Positions 41,522 through 49,369 of a DNA stretch of 49,369 nt are shown piece by piece (the first letter of the stretch is position 1; the number at the start of each line of letters is the position of its first letter). Under the pieces are notes generated by a model. The model saw only the letters and a list, made by a program, of their open reading frames with translations, did no database searches and had not been told where the DNA came from. The stretch comes from Bacillota bacterium (GTDB taxonomy: Bacteria > Bacillota > Clostridia > Lachnospirales > Cellulosilyticaceae). Made by a program: the position numbers and the translations under genes. The stretch spans positions 1-49,369 of the forward strand of contig JAEWMQ010000067.1 in NCBI GenBank assembly GCA_023393125.1. The letters run 5' to 3'.

Positions 41522-43426
41522 CTAAGATTCCTTCATAATACGTTCTGCTAATTCATTGAGATATTCCCAGCGTTCCATTTGATACATGAGTGCTTCCTCT
41601 TTAGCTTCCTTTTCAATTGTTAGTTCTTGTAAACGACCATAATGAGAAGCATTGTTACTCATCTCTTCTTCTATTTGTTTAATCTCTTTTTCTAAAGTCT
41701 CGATGACTTCATCAATTTTTTCGTATTCTAATTTTTCTTTATAAGTAAATTTGACTTTAGCTGCTTGCTCTGTATTTCTTTTACTAGTTGCTGACTTTTC
41801 TTTTTTAACTTCTTCTTTAATCGTTTCTTGTTGTAACCTTCGCATTTTGTAATCCGAATAGTTACCTGGTATATAAACAATATTACCTTCTCCTTCATAA
41901 GCAAAGATCTTCTCAGCAATACGGTCTAGAAAATATCTATCATGCGAAACAGCAATAACGGGACCATTAAAATCATCAATATAGTCTTCTAAAATTTGAA
42001 GTGTTTGAATATCTAAGTCATTAGTAGGCTCATCTAGGAAAAGAACATTAATGTCTTCCATTAAAATACCTAATAAGTAAAGTCTTCTTCGCTCTCCCCC
42101 TGAAAGCTTTTCAATCGGTGTATATTGGAGAATAGGTGGGAATAAGAAGCGTTCTAGCATTTTACCTGCTGAAATCAAACTACCATCTGCTGTTTTAACA
42201 TATTCACCACGTTCTTTGATATAATCAATAACACGTAGCCTTAAGTCCATCTCCTTATTCTCTTGGGTATAGTACCCAATCTTAACGGTTTCACCAATTT
42301 CAATTTTACCACTATCTGGCATCATACGTTCCGTAATTAAGTTAAGTAAAGTAGATTTTCCCACCCCATTGTTTCCAATAATACCAATGCGGTCCTCTCT
42401 TACCACCGTATAAGTAAAATCACGAATGACTTGTTTATCTCCAAAGCTTTTATTTATATTTTCAAGACTAATAATTTTCTTTCCTAGTCTACTTGTTCCT
42501 AGGCTAATCTCTAAGCTTTGTTTATGGTTACCTTCTAAACTTCCTTCTAGTTCATAGAAGCGTTCCTTTCTAGCCTTTTGCTTTGTACGTCTCGCTTCTA
42601 CTCCTTTTCTCATCCATTCTAATTCTTGCTTATATAGTGAGGAATTCTTTTCCCTCATACGCTCTTCTATACTTTCACGTTCTGCTTTTTGCTCTAAATA
42701 AGCTTCATAATTTCCTTCATATTTATAGAGCTTGCCTTGATCTAATTCTACAATTCGATTGGTGATACGCTCTAAAAAATAACGATCATGTGTAACCATT
42801 ACCAGTCCACAGCGCTTATTCTTAAGAAGCTCTTCTAAATAATCAATCGTATCATTATCTAGGTGATTAGTGGGCTCATCTAAAATAAGTAAATTGCAAG
42901 GTCTAATTAAAGCACCAGCTAATGCAATTTTTTTACGTTGTCCCCCAGATAATTCACTTACTTTTTGATTAAAATCCTCAATACCTAACTTGGTAAGTAC
43001 CGCCTTGGCTTCACTTTCTAGTTGCCAAGCACCTTCTGCATCCATTTTTTCACTTAACTTTAACAATTTAAGTTGTAAATCTTCATTTTCTGGCTCTTTT
43101 TCTAATTGGGCTATTGTACTTTCATAATCACGTAGCACTCTCATAAAAGAAGATGTACCTTTAAAAACTTGTTCTATAACAGTAGATTCTTCATCAAATT
43201 GTGGATTTTGAGGAAGATATTCAATTACCAACTCATTAGAAGTAATAACTTCCCCCTCATCAGGTGTTTCTAATCCTGCCATAATCTTTAGTAAACTACT
43301 TTTTCCTGTCCCATTAATCCCAATCATACCTATTTTTTCTGTATCATCAATCCCCAAAGAAAGATGATTAAAAATAACCTTCTCTCCATAGGTTTTTTTA
43401 ATATTATTTAAGGATAATAAAATCAT
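41522..43426 (-). CDS. ABC-F ATPase, Uup-type
   Basis: The 634 aa carry two ABC domains on one chain with no membrane part. Walker A GINGTGKSS (36-44) and GNNGVGKST, signatures LSGGQ and LSGGE, and Walker B LLILDEPTNHLD and LFLDEPTNDLD are all intact. A basic arm with RRTKQKARKERF follows the first domain. The C-terminal coiled coil (about 550-634) is typical of Uup/YfmR-like proteins, which bind DNA or stalled ribosomes. This points to a ribosome rescue or housekeeping role rather than drug resistance. Confidence 0.92.
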   Translation of the reverse strand: MILLSLNNIKKTYGEKVIFNHLSLGIDDTEKIGMIGINGTGKSSLLKIMAGLETPDEGEVITSNELVIEYLPQNPQFDEESTVIEQVFKGTSSFMRVLRDYESTIAQLEKEPENEDLQLKLLKLSEKMDAEGAWQLESEAKAVLTKLGIEDFNQKVSELSGGQRKKIALAGALIRPCNLLILDEPTNHLDNDTIDYLEELLKNKRCGLVMVTHDRYFLERITNRIVELDQGKLYKYEGNYEAYLEQKAERESIEERMREKNSSLYKQELEWMRKGVEARRTKQKARKERFYELEGSLEGNHKQSLEISLGTSRLGKKIISLENINKSFGDKQVIRDFTYTVVREDRIGIIGNNGVGKSTLLNLITERMMPDSGKIEIGETVKIGYYTQENKEMDLRLRVIDYIKERGEYVKTADGSLISAGKMLERFLFPPILQYTPIEKLSGGERRRLYLLGILMEDINVLFLDEPTNDLDIQTLQILEDYIDDFNGPVIAVSHDRYFLDRIAEKIFAYEGEGNIVYIPGNYSDYKMRRLQQETIKEEVKKEKSATSKRNTEQAAKVKFTYKEKLEYEKIDEVIETLEKEIKQIEEEMSNNASHYGRLQELTIEKEAKEEALMYQMERWEYLNELAERIMKES

Positions 43427-43456
43427 AAACTCTCCTCTTCCTTATTACTTATTTCT

Positions 43457-44083
43457 CTATTTATTTTTTCCTCTATTCATATAAAGGAGTTGATCAATGC
43501 AAGACTTTCTTTTAGCTTTCATGACTACTCCTGTATAAATCGCAAATACACATGAACCTAATGTACCACAGATAATGTCTTCCATGGTATCTTGTAAACT
43601 TCCTAGCTGAGCATTTGTGTTTAAAAAAGTATCTCCTGCAAATTCAATCATTTCCCAAATACCTGCAGCTGCTATTCCTACTGCTAATATAAAAGTTACA
43701 ATAACACTTATTTTATTTTGTTTAAATAAAGTATGATCCTTATCTAGACTTACTAAAATAATAAGTGCCACATAGCCTATAAACACACCGGAAGTAGCAT
43801 GTAAAAGCACATCCCAGAAGAAAATGTATCCATAAAACCCTAAGTATGATCCTAGCCACTGAGCCGCAAAAATAAACAGCACATAAAATAATCTTGCCCC
43901 TATAGGAATATTCACCTTTGTCCATTTGGTATAAATTTCAGGTACAAAAGTTAATAATAAACTACCTAGCAATAAAATGAGACGATCGAATCTCAAAGTG
44001 CAAATAAGATAAATACTACTAATCAAAAAAATCAATTGGCATAAGTAGATAATCCCTTTACTCCATTTCATAAATGATTTCAT
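43457..44083 (-). CDS. YjdF/DUF2238-like membrane protein
   Basis: The 208-aa protein has about six membrane helices. Conserved-looking sites are DVLLHATSGVFIGY, GIWEMIEFAGD and LQDTMEDIICGTLGS, where Asp, His, Glu and Asp in or near helices match the DUF2238 pattern. The biochemical role of this group is unknown. It lies 30 bases upstream of the ABC-F gene on the same strand and could share a transcript. Confidence 0.8.
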   Translation of the reverse strand: MKSFMKWSKGIIYLCQLIFLISSIYLICTLRFDRLILLLGSLLLTFVPEIYTKWTKVNIPIGARLFYVLFIFAAQWLGSYLGFYGYIFFWDVLLHATSGVFIGYVALIILVSLDKDHTLFKQNKISVIVTFILAVGIAAAGIWEMIEFAGDTFLNTNAQLGSLQDTMEDIICGTLGSCVFAIYTGVVMKAKRKSCIDQLLYMNRGKNK

Positions 44084-44330
44084 ATCTTCCTCCCTTTACC
44101 TTACATGTTTTTAATATATTGTATGCTAAAAAAACACTCTTTACACTTCTTATTATAAAGTCCAGTTTGTATGTAAGTACCTTTCCTTCTGCAATTGTTT
44201 TATTATATCATACTCTTTTGTATAAAACATGAAAAATAGGTATATACTATGATTGCATTGATAAGATGCAACTGGCACCTATACAAATGCCCTGTCATAC
44301 TTCCATCATTTTTAAGAAGTTTTATCACCT

Positions 44331-44378
44331 TTCAATCTTCATTTATACTATTCCCCGATAGTTCCCTTGAAGATTGAA
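44331..44378 (+). repeat. Inverted repeat in the cellulase upstream gap
   Basis: Perfect 10-bp arms TTCAATCTTC (44331-44340) and GAAGATTGAA (44369-44378), loop 28 bases. It precedes the orphan terminator and could be part of a small RNA. Otherwise 44084-44577 shows only the terminator and promoter listed here. Confidence 0.35.
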
Positions 44379-44394
44379 CATATCTTACCCCATT

Positions 44395-44425
44395 AAAAGC
44401 GACTTTATTATTAAAGTCGCTTTTT
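44395..44425. terminator. Orphan bidirectional terminator
   Basis: A perfect 13-bp stem (44395-44407 with 44412-44424), 4-base loop, TTTTT on the plus side. It lies between two divergent genes where no gene ends, so a short unannotated RNA may end here. Confidence 0.8.
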
Positions 44426-44532
44426 CTATGAATAGAAATCTCCCTATCATGTTACTTTTTTGTCTGAGTTGGTAAATTATTGTCCTCTTCTCTTTCCCAA
44501 TTAATTGCATGGATTCCTTAAATCTCATAACT

Positions 44533-44538
44533 TATAAT
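44533..44538 (+). promoter_or_regulatory. -10 box of the GH5 gene
   Basis: Perfect TATAAT, 39 bases before the ATG, but only a weak TGGATT at the -35 distance. Confidence 0.4.
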
Positions 44539-44577
44539 AAAGACTAATCATTTGTAAACTAGGAAAGAAGGGAAAAT

Positions 44578-45723
44578 ATGAAGTTTCACAAAATTAACTA
44601 CCTATTACCTCTTTGTTTACTCGCTTTAATAGTAGGTTGTCAGCCCACCTCCTCTATAACAATATCAGAAGCTTCCCAAGCGCCTACTCCCATTATAGCT
44701 ACATCTACACCTTCTCCAACGCCAACACCTACAGCTACCCCTACACTTCCTCCCCCTCTTACATTAAAAGCTTCTGAAATTTTAAATGCACCTACCTTTG
44801 CTGAAGGTACACCTGTGTCTAAACATGGTGCACTTAAAGTAAATGGTATTCATATTACTGATGAGAATGGGGATATTTTTCAACTACGCGGGGTCAGTAC
44901 TCATGGTATTCAATGGTATAGCCAATATGCAACTGAAGCTACTTTTAAAACACTTCGTGATGATTGGCAAGTTAATGCCATCCGTTTAGCCCTGTATGCA
45001 GATACTGAGTCTCAATATCCCGAAAATCAAGACTCTTACACAAATATTTTAGAAGAGGCTATTGCAGCTACTACTAACTTAGGCCTTTATGTCATTGTTG
45101 ATTGGCATATATTAGCAGACGGAGATCCTCTGATGCACCAAGAGGATGCTAGTTGCTTCTTTGATTACTTTGCAACTAAATATCAAAATTATCCCAATCT
45201 CATATTTGAAATCTGCAATGAACCTAATGGCGGTAAAGTGAGCTGGGATGACTCTATCAAACCTTATGCTGATACCATTCTTAAGGTGATTCGTAAAAAT
45301 GCGCCTCAGCATTTAGTCATTGTCGGTACACCTAAATGGTGTCAAAGTCCTCTATCAGTAGTAAGAAATCGTCTAGAAGATCCTCAAGTTGTCTATGCTT
45401 TTCATTTCTATGCCAATTCACATAAAGACCCTCTAAGAGAAACTTTTGAAAATGCACTTACCAAATATGAGATTCCTCTTTTTGTAAGCGAATTTGGTAC
45501 ATGTGATGCCTCCGGTACAGGCGACATTAATATAGAACAATCTAATATTTGGTTAGACTTACTTGACCAATATCAAATTGGTTGGATGAATTGGAGCTTA
45601 TGCGATAAAGATGAGTCTTCTGCACTTTTAGTAACTAGTGCTCCTTCTTCTAATTGGTCAGATGAACAACTCACAGAAAATGGACATTTCATCAAGGCAA
45701 GACTACAATCTTATACTAAATAG
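44578..45723 (+). CDS. GH5 endoglucanase-type lipoprotein
   Basis: The 381 aa begin with a signal peptide ending ALIVGC; Cys21 is the lipid anchor. A Pro/Thr linker (35-60) is followed by a glycoside hydrolase family 5 barrel. Motifs are RGVSTHGIQWY, VNAIRLALY, VIVDWHIL, FEICNEPNG with acid/base Glu215, FHFYAN and FVSEFGTCD with nucleophile Glu305. It probably cleaves beta-1,4-glucans at the cell surface. It stands alone on the plus strand, SD GGAAAGAAGGG. Cell-anchored GH5 fits a cellulolytic life style. Confidence 0.93.
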   Translation: MKFHKINYLLPLCLLALIVGCQPTSSITISEASQAPTPIIATSTPSPTPTPTATPTLPPPLTLKASEILNAPTFAEGTPVSKHGALKVNGIHITDENGDIFQLRGVSTHGIQWYSQYATEATFKTLRDDWQVNAIRLALYADTESQYPENQDSYTNILEEAIAATTNLGLYVIVDWHILADGDPLMHQEDASCFFDYFATKYQNYPNLIFEICNEPNGGKVSWDDSIKPYADTILKVIRKNAPQHLVIVGTPKWCQSPLSVVRNRLEDPQVVYAFHFYANSHKDPLRETFENALTKYEIPLFVSEFGTCDASGTGDINIEQSNIWLDLLDQYQIGWMNWSLCDKDESSALLVTSAPSSNWSDEQLTENGHFIKARLQSYTK

Positions 45724-45753
45724 CTAGTCTCTGCTTTTCATATACTCACTCCT

Positions 45754-45801
45754 ATAGATGATAAAAGGTGTTAGCCATGGCTAACACCTTTTATCATCTA
45801 T
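45754..45801. terminator. Perfect 48-bp palindrome, bidirectional terminator
   Basis: The two 24-base arms are exact reverse complements with no spacer (centre CCATGG), with AAAA and TTTT inside the arms. It lies between the converging GH5 and ABC-F genes and probably ends both transcripts. Confidence 0.85.
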
Positions 45802-45856
45802 CATTTTATTATAATCTTATATGATTTACTTTATCTACTATTCCTGGGTTTCTGCT

Positions 45857-47452
45857 TTACTTGTTGCTCTTTTTAAAGGCTAAGAACTCATCATAAGTTC
45901 CAAGACGATCAATTGTACCTGTCTCTGTAATTTCAATCACACGATTAGCAATTGTTTGAATAAATTGGTGGTCATGTGAAGTGAAGAGCACATTGCCTTT
46001 GAATTCGATTAACCCATCATTAACTGCTGTAATAGACTCAAGGTCTAAGTGGTTCGTTGGTTGATCAAGCATAATAACATTAGCCCCAGATAACATCATA
46101 CGAGAAAGCATACAACGTACTTTTTCTCCTCCTGATAATACCTTAGCAGCTTTAAGTGAATCTTCTCCTGCAAACAGCATACGACCAAGGAAGCCACGAA
46201 GGTAACTTTCTGTTTGATCTTCTGAATATTGACGTAACCAATCAATAAGGTTAAGATCACATCCTTCAAAGAACTCCGTATTATCTTTAGGGAAGTAAGA
46301 TTGTGAAGTTGTTACACCCCATTTGTAAGTTCCTGCATCTGGCTCAAGTTCGCCAGCTAAAATTTTAAATAAAGTTGTTTGTGCAATTTCATTTTCTCCA
46401 ATAAAGACAATTTTATCATCTTTATTAACACGGAAGCTTACATTATCAAGCACTTTTACACCATCTACTGTTTTTGTAAGACCTTCTACTGTTAAAATCT
46501 CATTTCCAACTTCACGATCTGGCGTAAATCTAACAAATGGATACTTTCTTGAAGAAGCAGGCATATCTTCGAAAGTTAATTTATCAAGTAATTTACGACG
46601 AGATGTTGCTTGTTTCGCTTTTGATTTATTAGCAGAGAAACGTGTAATGAAGCTTTGAAGCTCTTTAATCTGATCTTCTTTCTTCTTATTTTGTGATTTC
46701 ATTAATTGTTGCATCATTTGACTTGATTCATACCAGAAGTCATAGTTACCTACATACATTTTAATTTGACCAAAATCAATATCTACTGTATGTGTACATA
46801 CTGTATTTAAGAAGTGACGGTCATGGGATACAACGATTACTGTTCCTGGGAAGTCTAATAAGAAGTCTTCAAGCCATTCAACTGAATCAATGTCTAAGTG
46901 GTTAGTAGGCTCGTCAAGAAGTAAAATTCCTGGTTGCCCAAATAATGCTTGTGCAAGGAGAACCTTTACCTTTTCTCCACCTTGAAGGTCTTTCATTAAC
47001 ATATAATGAAGTTCTGTTCCAATGCCTAACCCTTGAAGTAATTGAGCAGCTTCTGATTCTGCTTCCCAACCATTGAGCTCAGCAAATTCACCTTCTAACT
47101 CAGCAGCTCTTTCACCATCGGCATCTGAGAAGTCTTCTTTTGCATATAAAGCATCTTTTTCTTGCATAATTTCATAAAGTCTTGTATTACCACGGATAAC
47201 TGTTTCTAATACTTGACATTCATCATATTGGTAATGATCTTGTTTAAGAACAGACATACGAATGTTTTTTGGAATAGACACTTCACCTGTTGTGCTTTCT
47301 AATTCTCCAGATAAGATTTTTAAGAAAGTTGATTTTCCAGCACCATTTGCCCCAATAACACCATAACAGTTCTCAGGTGTAAATTTGAGGTTAACATCTT
47401 TAAACAGTGTTTTTCCTGCAAATTGCAGGCTCATGTTATTTACTGTAATCAT
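45857..47452 (-). CDS. ABC-F ATPase, YbiT/YkpA-type, second site degenerate
   Basis: The 531 aa hold two ABC domains. The first has Walker A GANGAGKST (34-42), signature LQGGE and Walker B LLLDEPTNHLD. In the second, Walker A reads GENEIAQTT (352-360), lacking the GK pair, and Walker B reads MLDQPTNHLD with Gln in place of the catalytic Glu, while the signature LSGGE is intact. So one composite ATP site looks normal and the other degenerate. Length and start (MITVNNMSLQFAGKTLF) fit the YbiT/YkpA branch, probably ribosome-associated. Whether the change is branch-wide I cannot check. Confidence 0.92.
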   Translation of the reverse strand: MITVNNMSLQFAGKTLFKDVNLKFTPENCYGVIGANGAGKSTFLKILSGELESTTGEVSIPKNIRMSVLKQDHYQYDECQVLETVIRGNTRLYEIMQEKDALYAKEDFSDADGERAAELEGEFAELNGWEAESEAAQLLQGLGIGTELHYMLMKDLQGGEKVKVLLAQALFGQPGILLLDEPTNHLDIDSVEWLEDFLLDFPGTVIVVSHDRHFLNTVCTHTVDIDFGQIKMYVGNYDFWYESSQMMQQLMKSQNKKKEDQIKELQSFITRFSANKSKAKQATSRRKLLDKLTFEDMPASSRKYPFVRFTPDREVGNEILTVEGLTKTVDGVKVLDNVSFRVNKDDKIVFIGENEIAQTTLFKILAGELEPDAGTYKWGVTTSQSYFPKDNTEFFEGCDLNLIDWLRQYSEDQTESYLRGFLGRMLFAGEDSLKAAKVLSGGEKVRCMLSRMMLSGANVIMLDQPTNHLDLESITAVNDGLIEFKGNVLFTSHDHQFIQTIANRVIEITETGTIDRLGTYDEFLAFKKSNK

Positions 47453-47738
47453 TTAATCTATCATCCTTTATATGTGTATTTCATACCTCATTAATAAATG
47501 AGACATGAGCTTTTATTTTTAACATATTTTTTACTAACAGTTTGTATTATAACATACAAGTCATTGAGTTTCTATATCAAATTATAGAATATAACCCAGC
47601 ATGATTTTAATATTGTCCACATATGATAATATAAACAGATTTCTACTTTTTAAATACTTTAAGATAATAAAAATGCTAGAAATCATTATATAGCAAGACC
47701 ATTCATTGCTAAATTAATTAAAACAAAGGAGTTTAATA

Positions 47739-48356
47739 ATGACATTTATCACACAGTTTGTTAATTGGCTAATGACTTTTGTTGGCGAATTAGGTTATAT
47801 GGGTATTTTTATTGTAATTGGATTAGAATATGCTTGTTTTCCGATTCCCAGCGAAGTTGTACTTCCTTTTGTGGGGATGAGTATTCCACAAACCAATCTC
47901 CATTTTCTTCCTGCTTTTCTTATAAGTATACTAGCTGGCTTAGTTGGCTCCTATATTTGCTACTTCATTGGTTATTATGGTGGTCAACCCCTTCTAAATA
48001 AGTTTTCTAGCACTTCTAACGGTGTGCATAAAGCTATGAACACTTTTAATAACTGGTTTGGGCGTTATGGTCGTCTTGCCGTCCTGTTTTCTAGGGTTAT
48101 TCCTCTTACAAGGACGTATATCTCTCTTTTTGCTGGTGTTAATGCCATGTCACTTTTAGAATTCTCTCTTTATTCTATTACAGGTATTGCCGTATGGAAC
48201 CTTGTTTTAATGAGCTTAGGCTTTTATCTGGGCAATAATTGGGAAGCTATTGAAGGGATTTTAAATACGTACAGCAATATTGTTGTAGTCCTATTAGCTA
48301 TAGCAATTGCACTCTTTGCCTTAAAAAAATGGTCTGATGCTAGGAAAGCAGACTAA
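47739..48356 (+). CDS. DedA family membrane protein
   Basis: The 205 aa have about five hydrophobic segments. DedA hallmarks are visible: EYACFPIPSEVVLPFVG near residue 30, and GRYGRLAVLFSRVIPLTRTY with the conserved Arg and Pro near 105-125. Members act as lipid or undecaprenyl-phosphate translocases and support envelope homeostasis. AAAGGAG 8 bases upstream. Followed by a strong terminator. Confidence 0.92.
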   Translation: MTFITQFVNWLMTFVGELGYMGIFIVIGLEYACFPIPSEVVLPFVGMSIPQTNLHFLPAFLISILAGLVGSYICYFIGYYGGQPLLNKFSSTSNGVHKAMNTFNNWFGRYGRLAVLFSRVIPLTRTYISLFAGVNAMSLLEFSLYSITGIAVWNLVLMSLGFYLGNNWEAIEGILNTYSNIVVVLLAIAIALFALKKWSDARKAD

Positions 48357-48372
48357 CCTCTGTCATCAATTG

Positions 48373-48418
48373 GCTCCTAGAAAAGATAATCCATATCTTT
48401 TCTAGGAGCTGATTTTTT
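48373..48418 (+). terminator. Terminator of the DedA gene
   Basis: A 16-bp perfect stem (48373-48388 with 48394-48409), 5-base loop, then TGATTTTTT. Confidence 0.9.
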
Positions 48419-48437
48419 CACCTACAAATGTCTAAAA

Positions 48438-48466
48438 TTGCCTTTATAAAGAAATAATATTATAAT
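48438..48466 (+). promoter_or_regulatory. Promoter of the patatin-like gene
   Basis: TTGCCT (48438-48443), 17 bases, TATAAT (48461-48466), 64 bases before the ATG. Confidence 0.65.
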
Positions 48467-48529
48467 ATCTAAGAACTTATTTATTATTATTCTTATTTTA
48501 TATTGATCCATTTACAAAGGAGGTTGGAT

Positions 48530-49369
48530 ATGACAAACAATTCACTTGGTCTTATTGTAGAGGGAGGAGGCATGCGCGGTGCCTATGCTGCAGGTATTTT
48601 AGAGGCCTTTCTTGATTATGACCTATACTTTCCTTACGCCATTGGTGTCTCTGCTGGGGCTAATACCTTATGCAGTTATTTATCTAAACAAAAAGGAAGA
48701 AATGAACGTCTTTATACCAAATGGGTTACCGATAAGCGTTTTATTGGATGGAAAAACTTTTTTAAAGAAGGTGGTTATTTTGGCATGGATTTTTTATTTG
48801 ACGAGTTGCCTAGAAACCTTGATCCTTTTGATTTTGAAACTTTCAAGCAAAGTAGTACTACCTTTAAGGTAGGAGTTACTCACTGCAAGTCTGGTAGTCC
48901 TCACTACTTTGAACCTATTAAAGCTTCTTCGCTTGATGATGCTGATCGTATGCTGCGTGCTTCTAGTAGCCTCCCTTTCATTTCAAAAATGGTCGAAATA
49001 GAAGGTGAGCATTATTTAGATGGTGGACTTTGTGATTCAATTCCCATCGGAAAATCTATAGCAGATGGTAATAAGAAAAATGTTATTATCTTAACACGTA
49101 ATGCAGATTATCGTAAACAATATTCTAAAAATATGCATCGTTTAGCCAAAGCCTATGGTAAAAAATATCCTCAATTAGTTCATTGTATTGCCACACGCTA
49201 TCAACATTATAATCAAACTTTAGAAAACATCCATCAACTGGAAAAGGAAGGTTCTGTTTTTATTTTAAGGCCTGAACTGCCTTTAGAGGTAGATCGTTTT
49301 GAAAAAAGTGTAGATAAACTAAAAGTTCTTTTTGAACAAGGCTATGAGCAAGCTACTACTGCATTACCT
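48530..49369 (+). CDS. Patatin-like phospholipase, N-terminal part
   Basis: The reading starts at ATG 48530 with AAAGGAGG 7 bases upstream and stays open for 280 codons to the window edge. The oxyanion loop is EGGGMRGAYAAG (12-23), the nucleophile elbow GVSAGA holds the catalytic Ser, and the Asp of the dyad is in LDGGLCD. These are the hallmarks of bacterial patatins (RssA/YchK-like), which hydrolyse lipid esters. No signal peptide, so it is intracellular. The C-terminal end is outside the window. Confidence 0.92.
   Translation, partial: MTNNSLGLIVEGGGMRGAYAAGILEAFLDYDLYFPYAIGVSAGANTLCSYLSKQKGRNERLYTKWVTDKRFIGWKNFFKEGGYFGMDFLFDELPRNLDPFDFETFKQSSTTFKVGVTHCKSGSPHYFEPIKASSLDDADRMLRASSSLPFISKMVEIEGEHYLDGGLCDSIPIGKSIADGNKKNVIILTRNADYRKQYSKNMHRLAKAYGKKYPQLVHCIATRYQHYNQTLENIHQLEKEGSVFILRPELPLEVDRFEKSVDKLKVLFEQGYEQATTALP

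Noticed and set aside
44100..44577. A riboswitch upstream of the GH5 gene
   Set aside because: The terminator is followed by 150 bases before the gene and no known aptamer pattern, including cyclic di-GMP, is recognisable.
41522..47452. ABC-F proteins as antibiotic resistance genes
   Set aside because: Their lengths, arms and C-terminal coil fit housekeeping Uup- and YbiT-type branches, and no attenuator-type leader typical of resistance ABC-F genes is seen.

Overview
The window looks like a chromosome segment from a low-GC, Gram-positive anaerobe of the Clostridia. Evidence includes strong AGGAGG-type ribosome binding sites, a T-box leader before valS, MutS2, YhaM, ABC-F ATPases, a Firmicutes-type four-domain S1 protein and a LacI-controlled maltodextrin operon. 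A secreted GH5 cellulase-like lipoprotein suggests a plant-fibre degrader, and a Cellulosilyticum-like Lachnospirales member would fit. That placement is inference from gene content only.

Bases 1 to about 16,500 are accessory DNA. From 8626 down to 1 there is one tightly packed minus-strand phage-type replication module: a sigma-70-like regulator, a 47-aa protein, a DUF4406-like protein, an 85-aa protein, a Cas4/RecB-like DUF2800 protein, a DUF2815 ssDNA-binding-like protein, a family A DNA polymerase, an AEP primase/VirE helicase, two tiny ORFs, a VRR-NUC nuclease and an SNF2-type helicase cut by the window edge. No integrase, capsid or terminase is visible. A noncoding block at 1246-1460 has two sets of short repeats flanking an almost pure A/T stretch and could be the module's replication origin. 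Next come a 58-aa cysteine-rich protein, a secreted DNA/RNA nuclease lipoprotein and a 35-aa cationic peptide gene with its own promoter and terminator.

The most interesting part is 10.7-15.7 kb, a probable restriction-modification locus. Two paralogous plus-strand genes (254 and 521 aa) share an unrecognised nuclease-like domain with a conserved D...SxK...QE signature. They converge, through a perfect bidirectional terminator, on two different C5-cytosine methyltransferases. The methyltransferase operon begins with an AbrB-like protein. Its consensus promoter is overlaid by three helically phased GACTAAA repeats. A truncated XRE regulator precedes the nuclease genes. Two methyltransferases with two related nuclease subunits suggest an enzyme for an asymmetric site, comparable to the BbvCI layout. 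A decayed region with an IS256-family transposase tail separates this locus from the chromosomal core.

From 16.7 kb onward the genes are mostly ordinary core genes. First come rlmD, a Cas4-like nuclease split over two membrane-anchored genes, and yhaM. They are followed by a two-component system with mutS2, an NlpC/P60 hydrolase, trmL and topB. A maltodextrin operon (MalF, MalG, binding protein, GH13 enzyme, surface starch-binding protein) runs from a promoter/operator at 34.44-34.49 kb to a terminator at 28.4 kb, with a LacI regulator upstream. Next are valS with a small membrane protein under a T-box, a coiled-coil membrane protein, S1, an ABC-F ATPase, a YjdF/DUF2238-like membrane protein, the GH5 lipoprotein, a second ABC-F ATPase with one degenerate ATP site, a DedA protein and a patatin-like phospholipase cut by the right edge.
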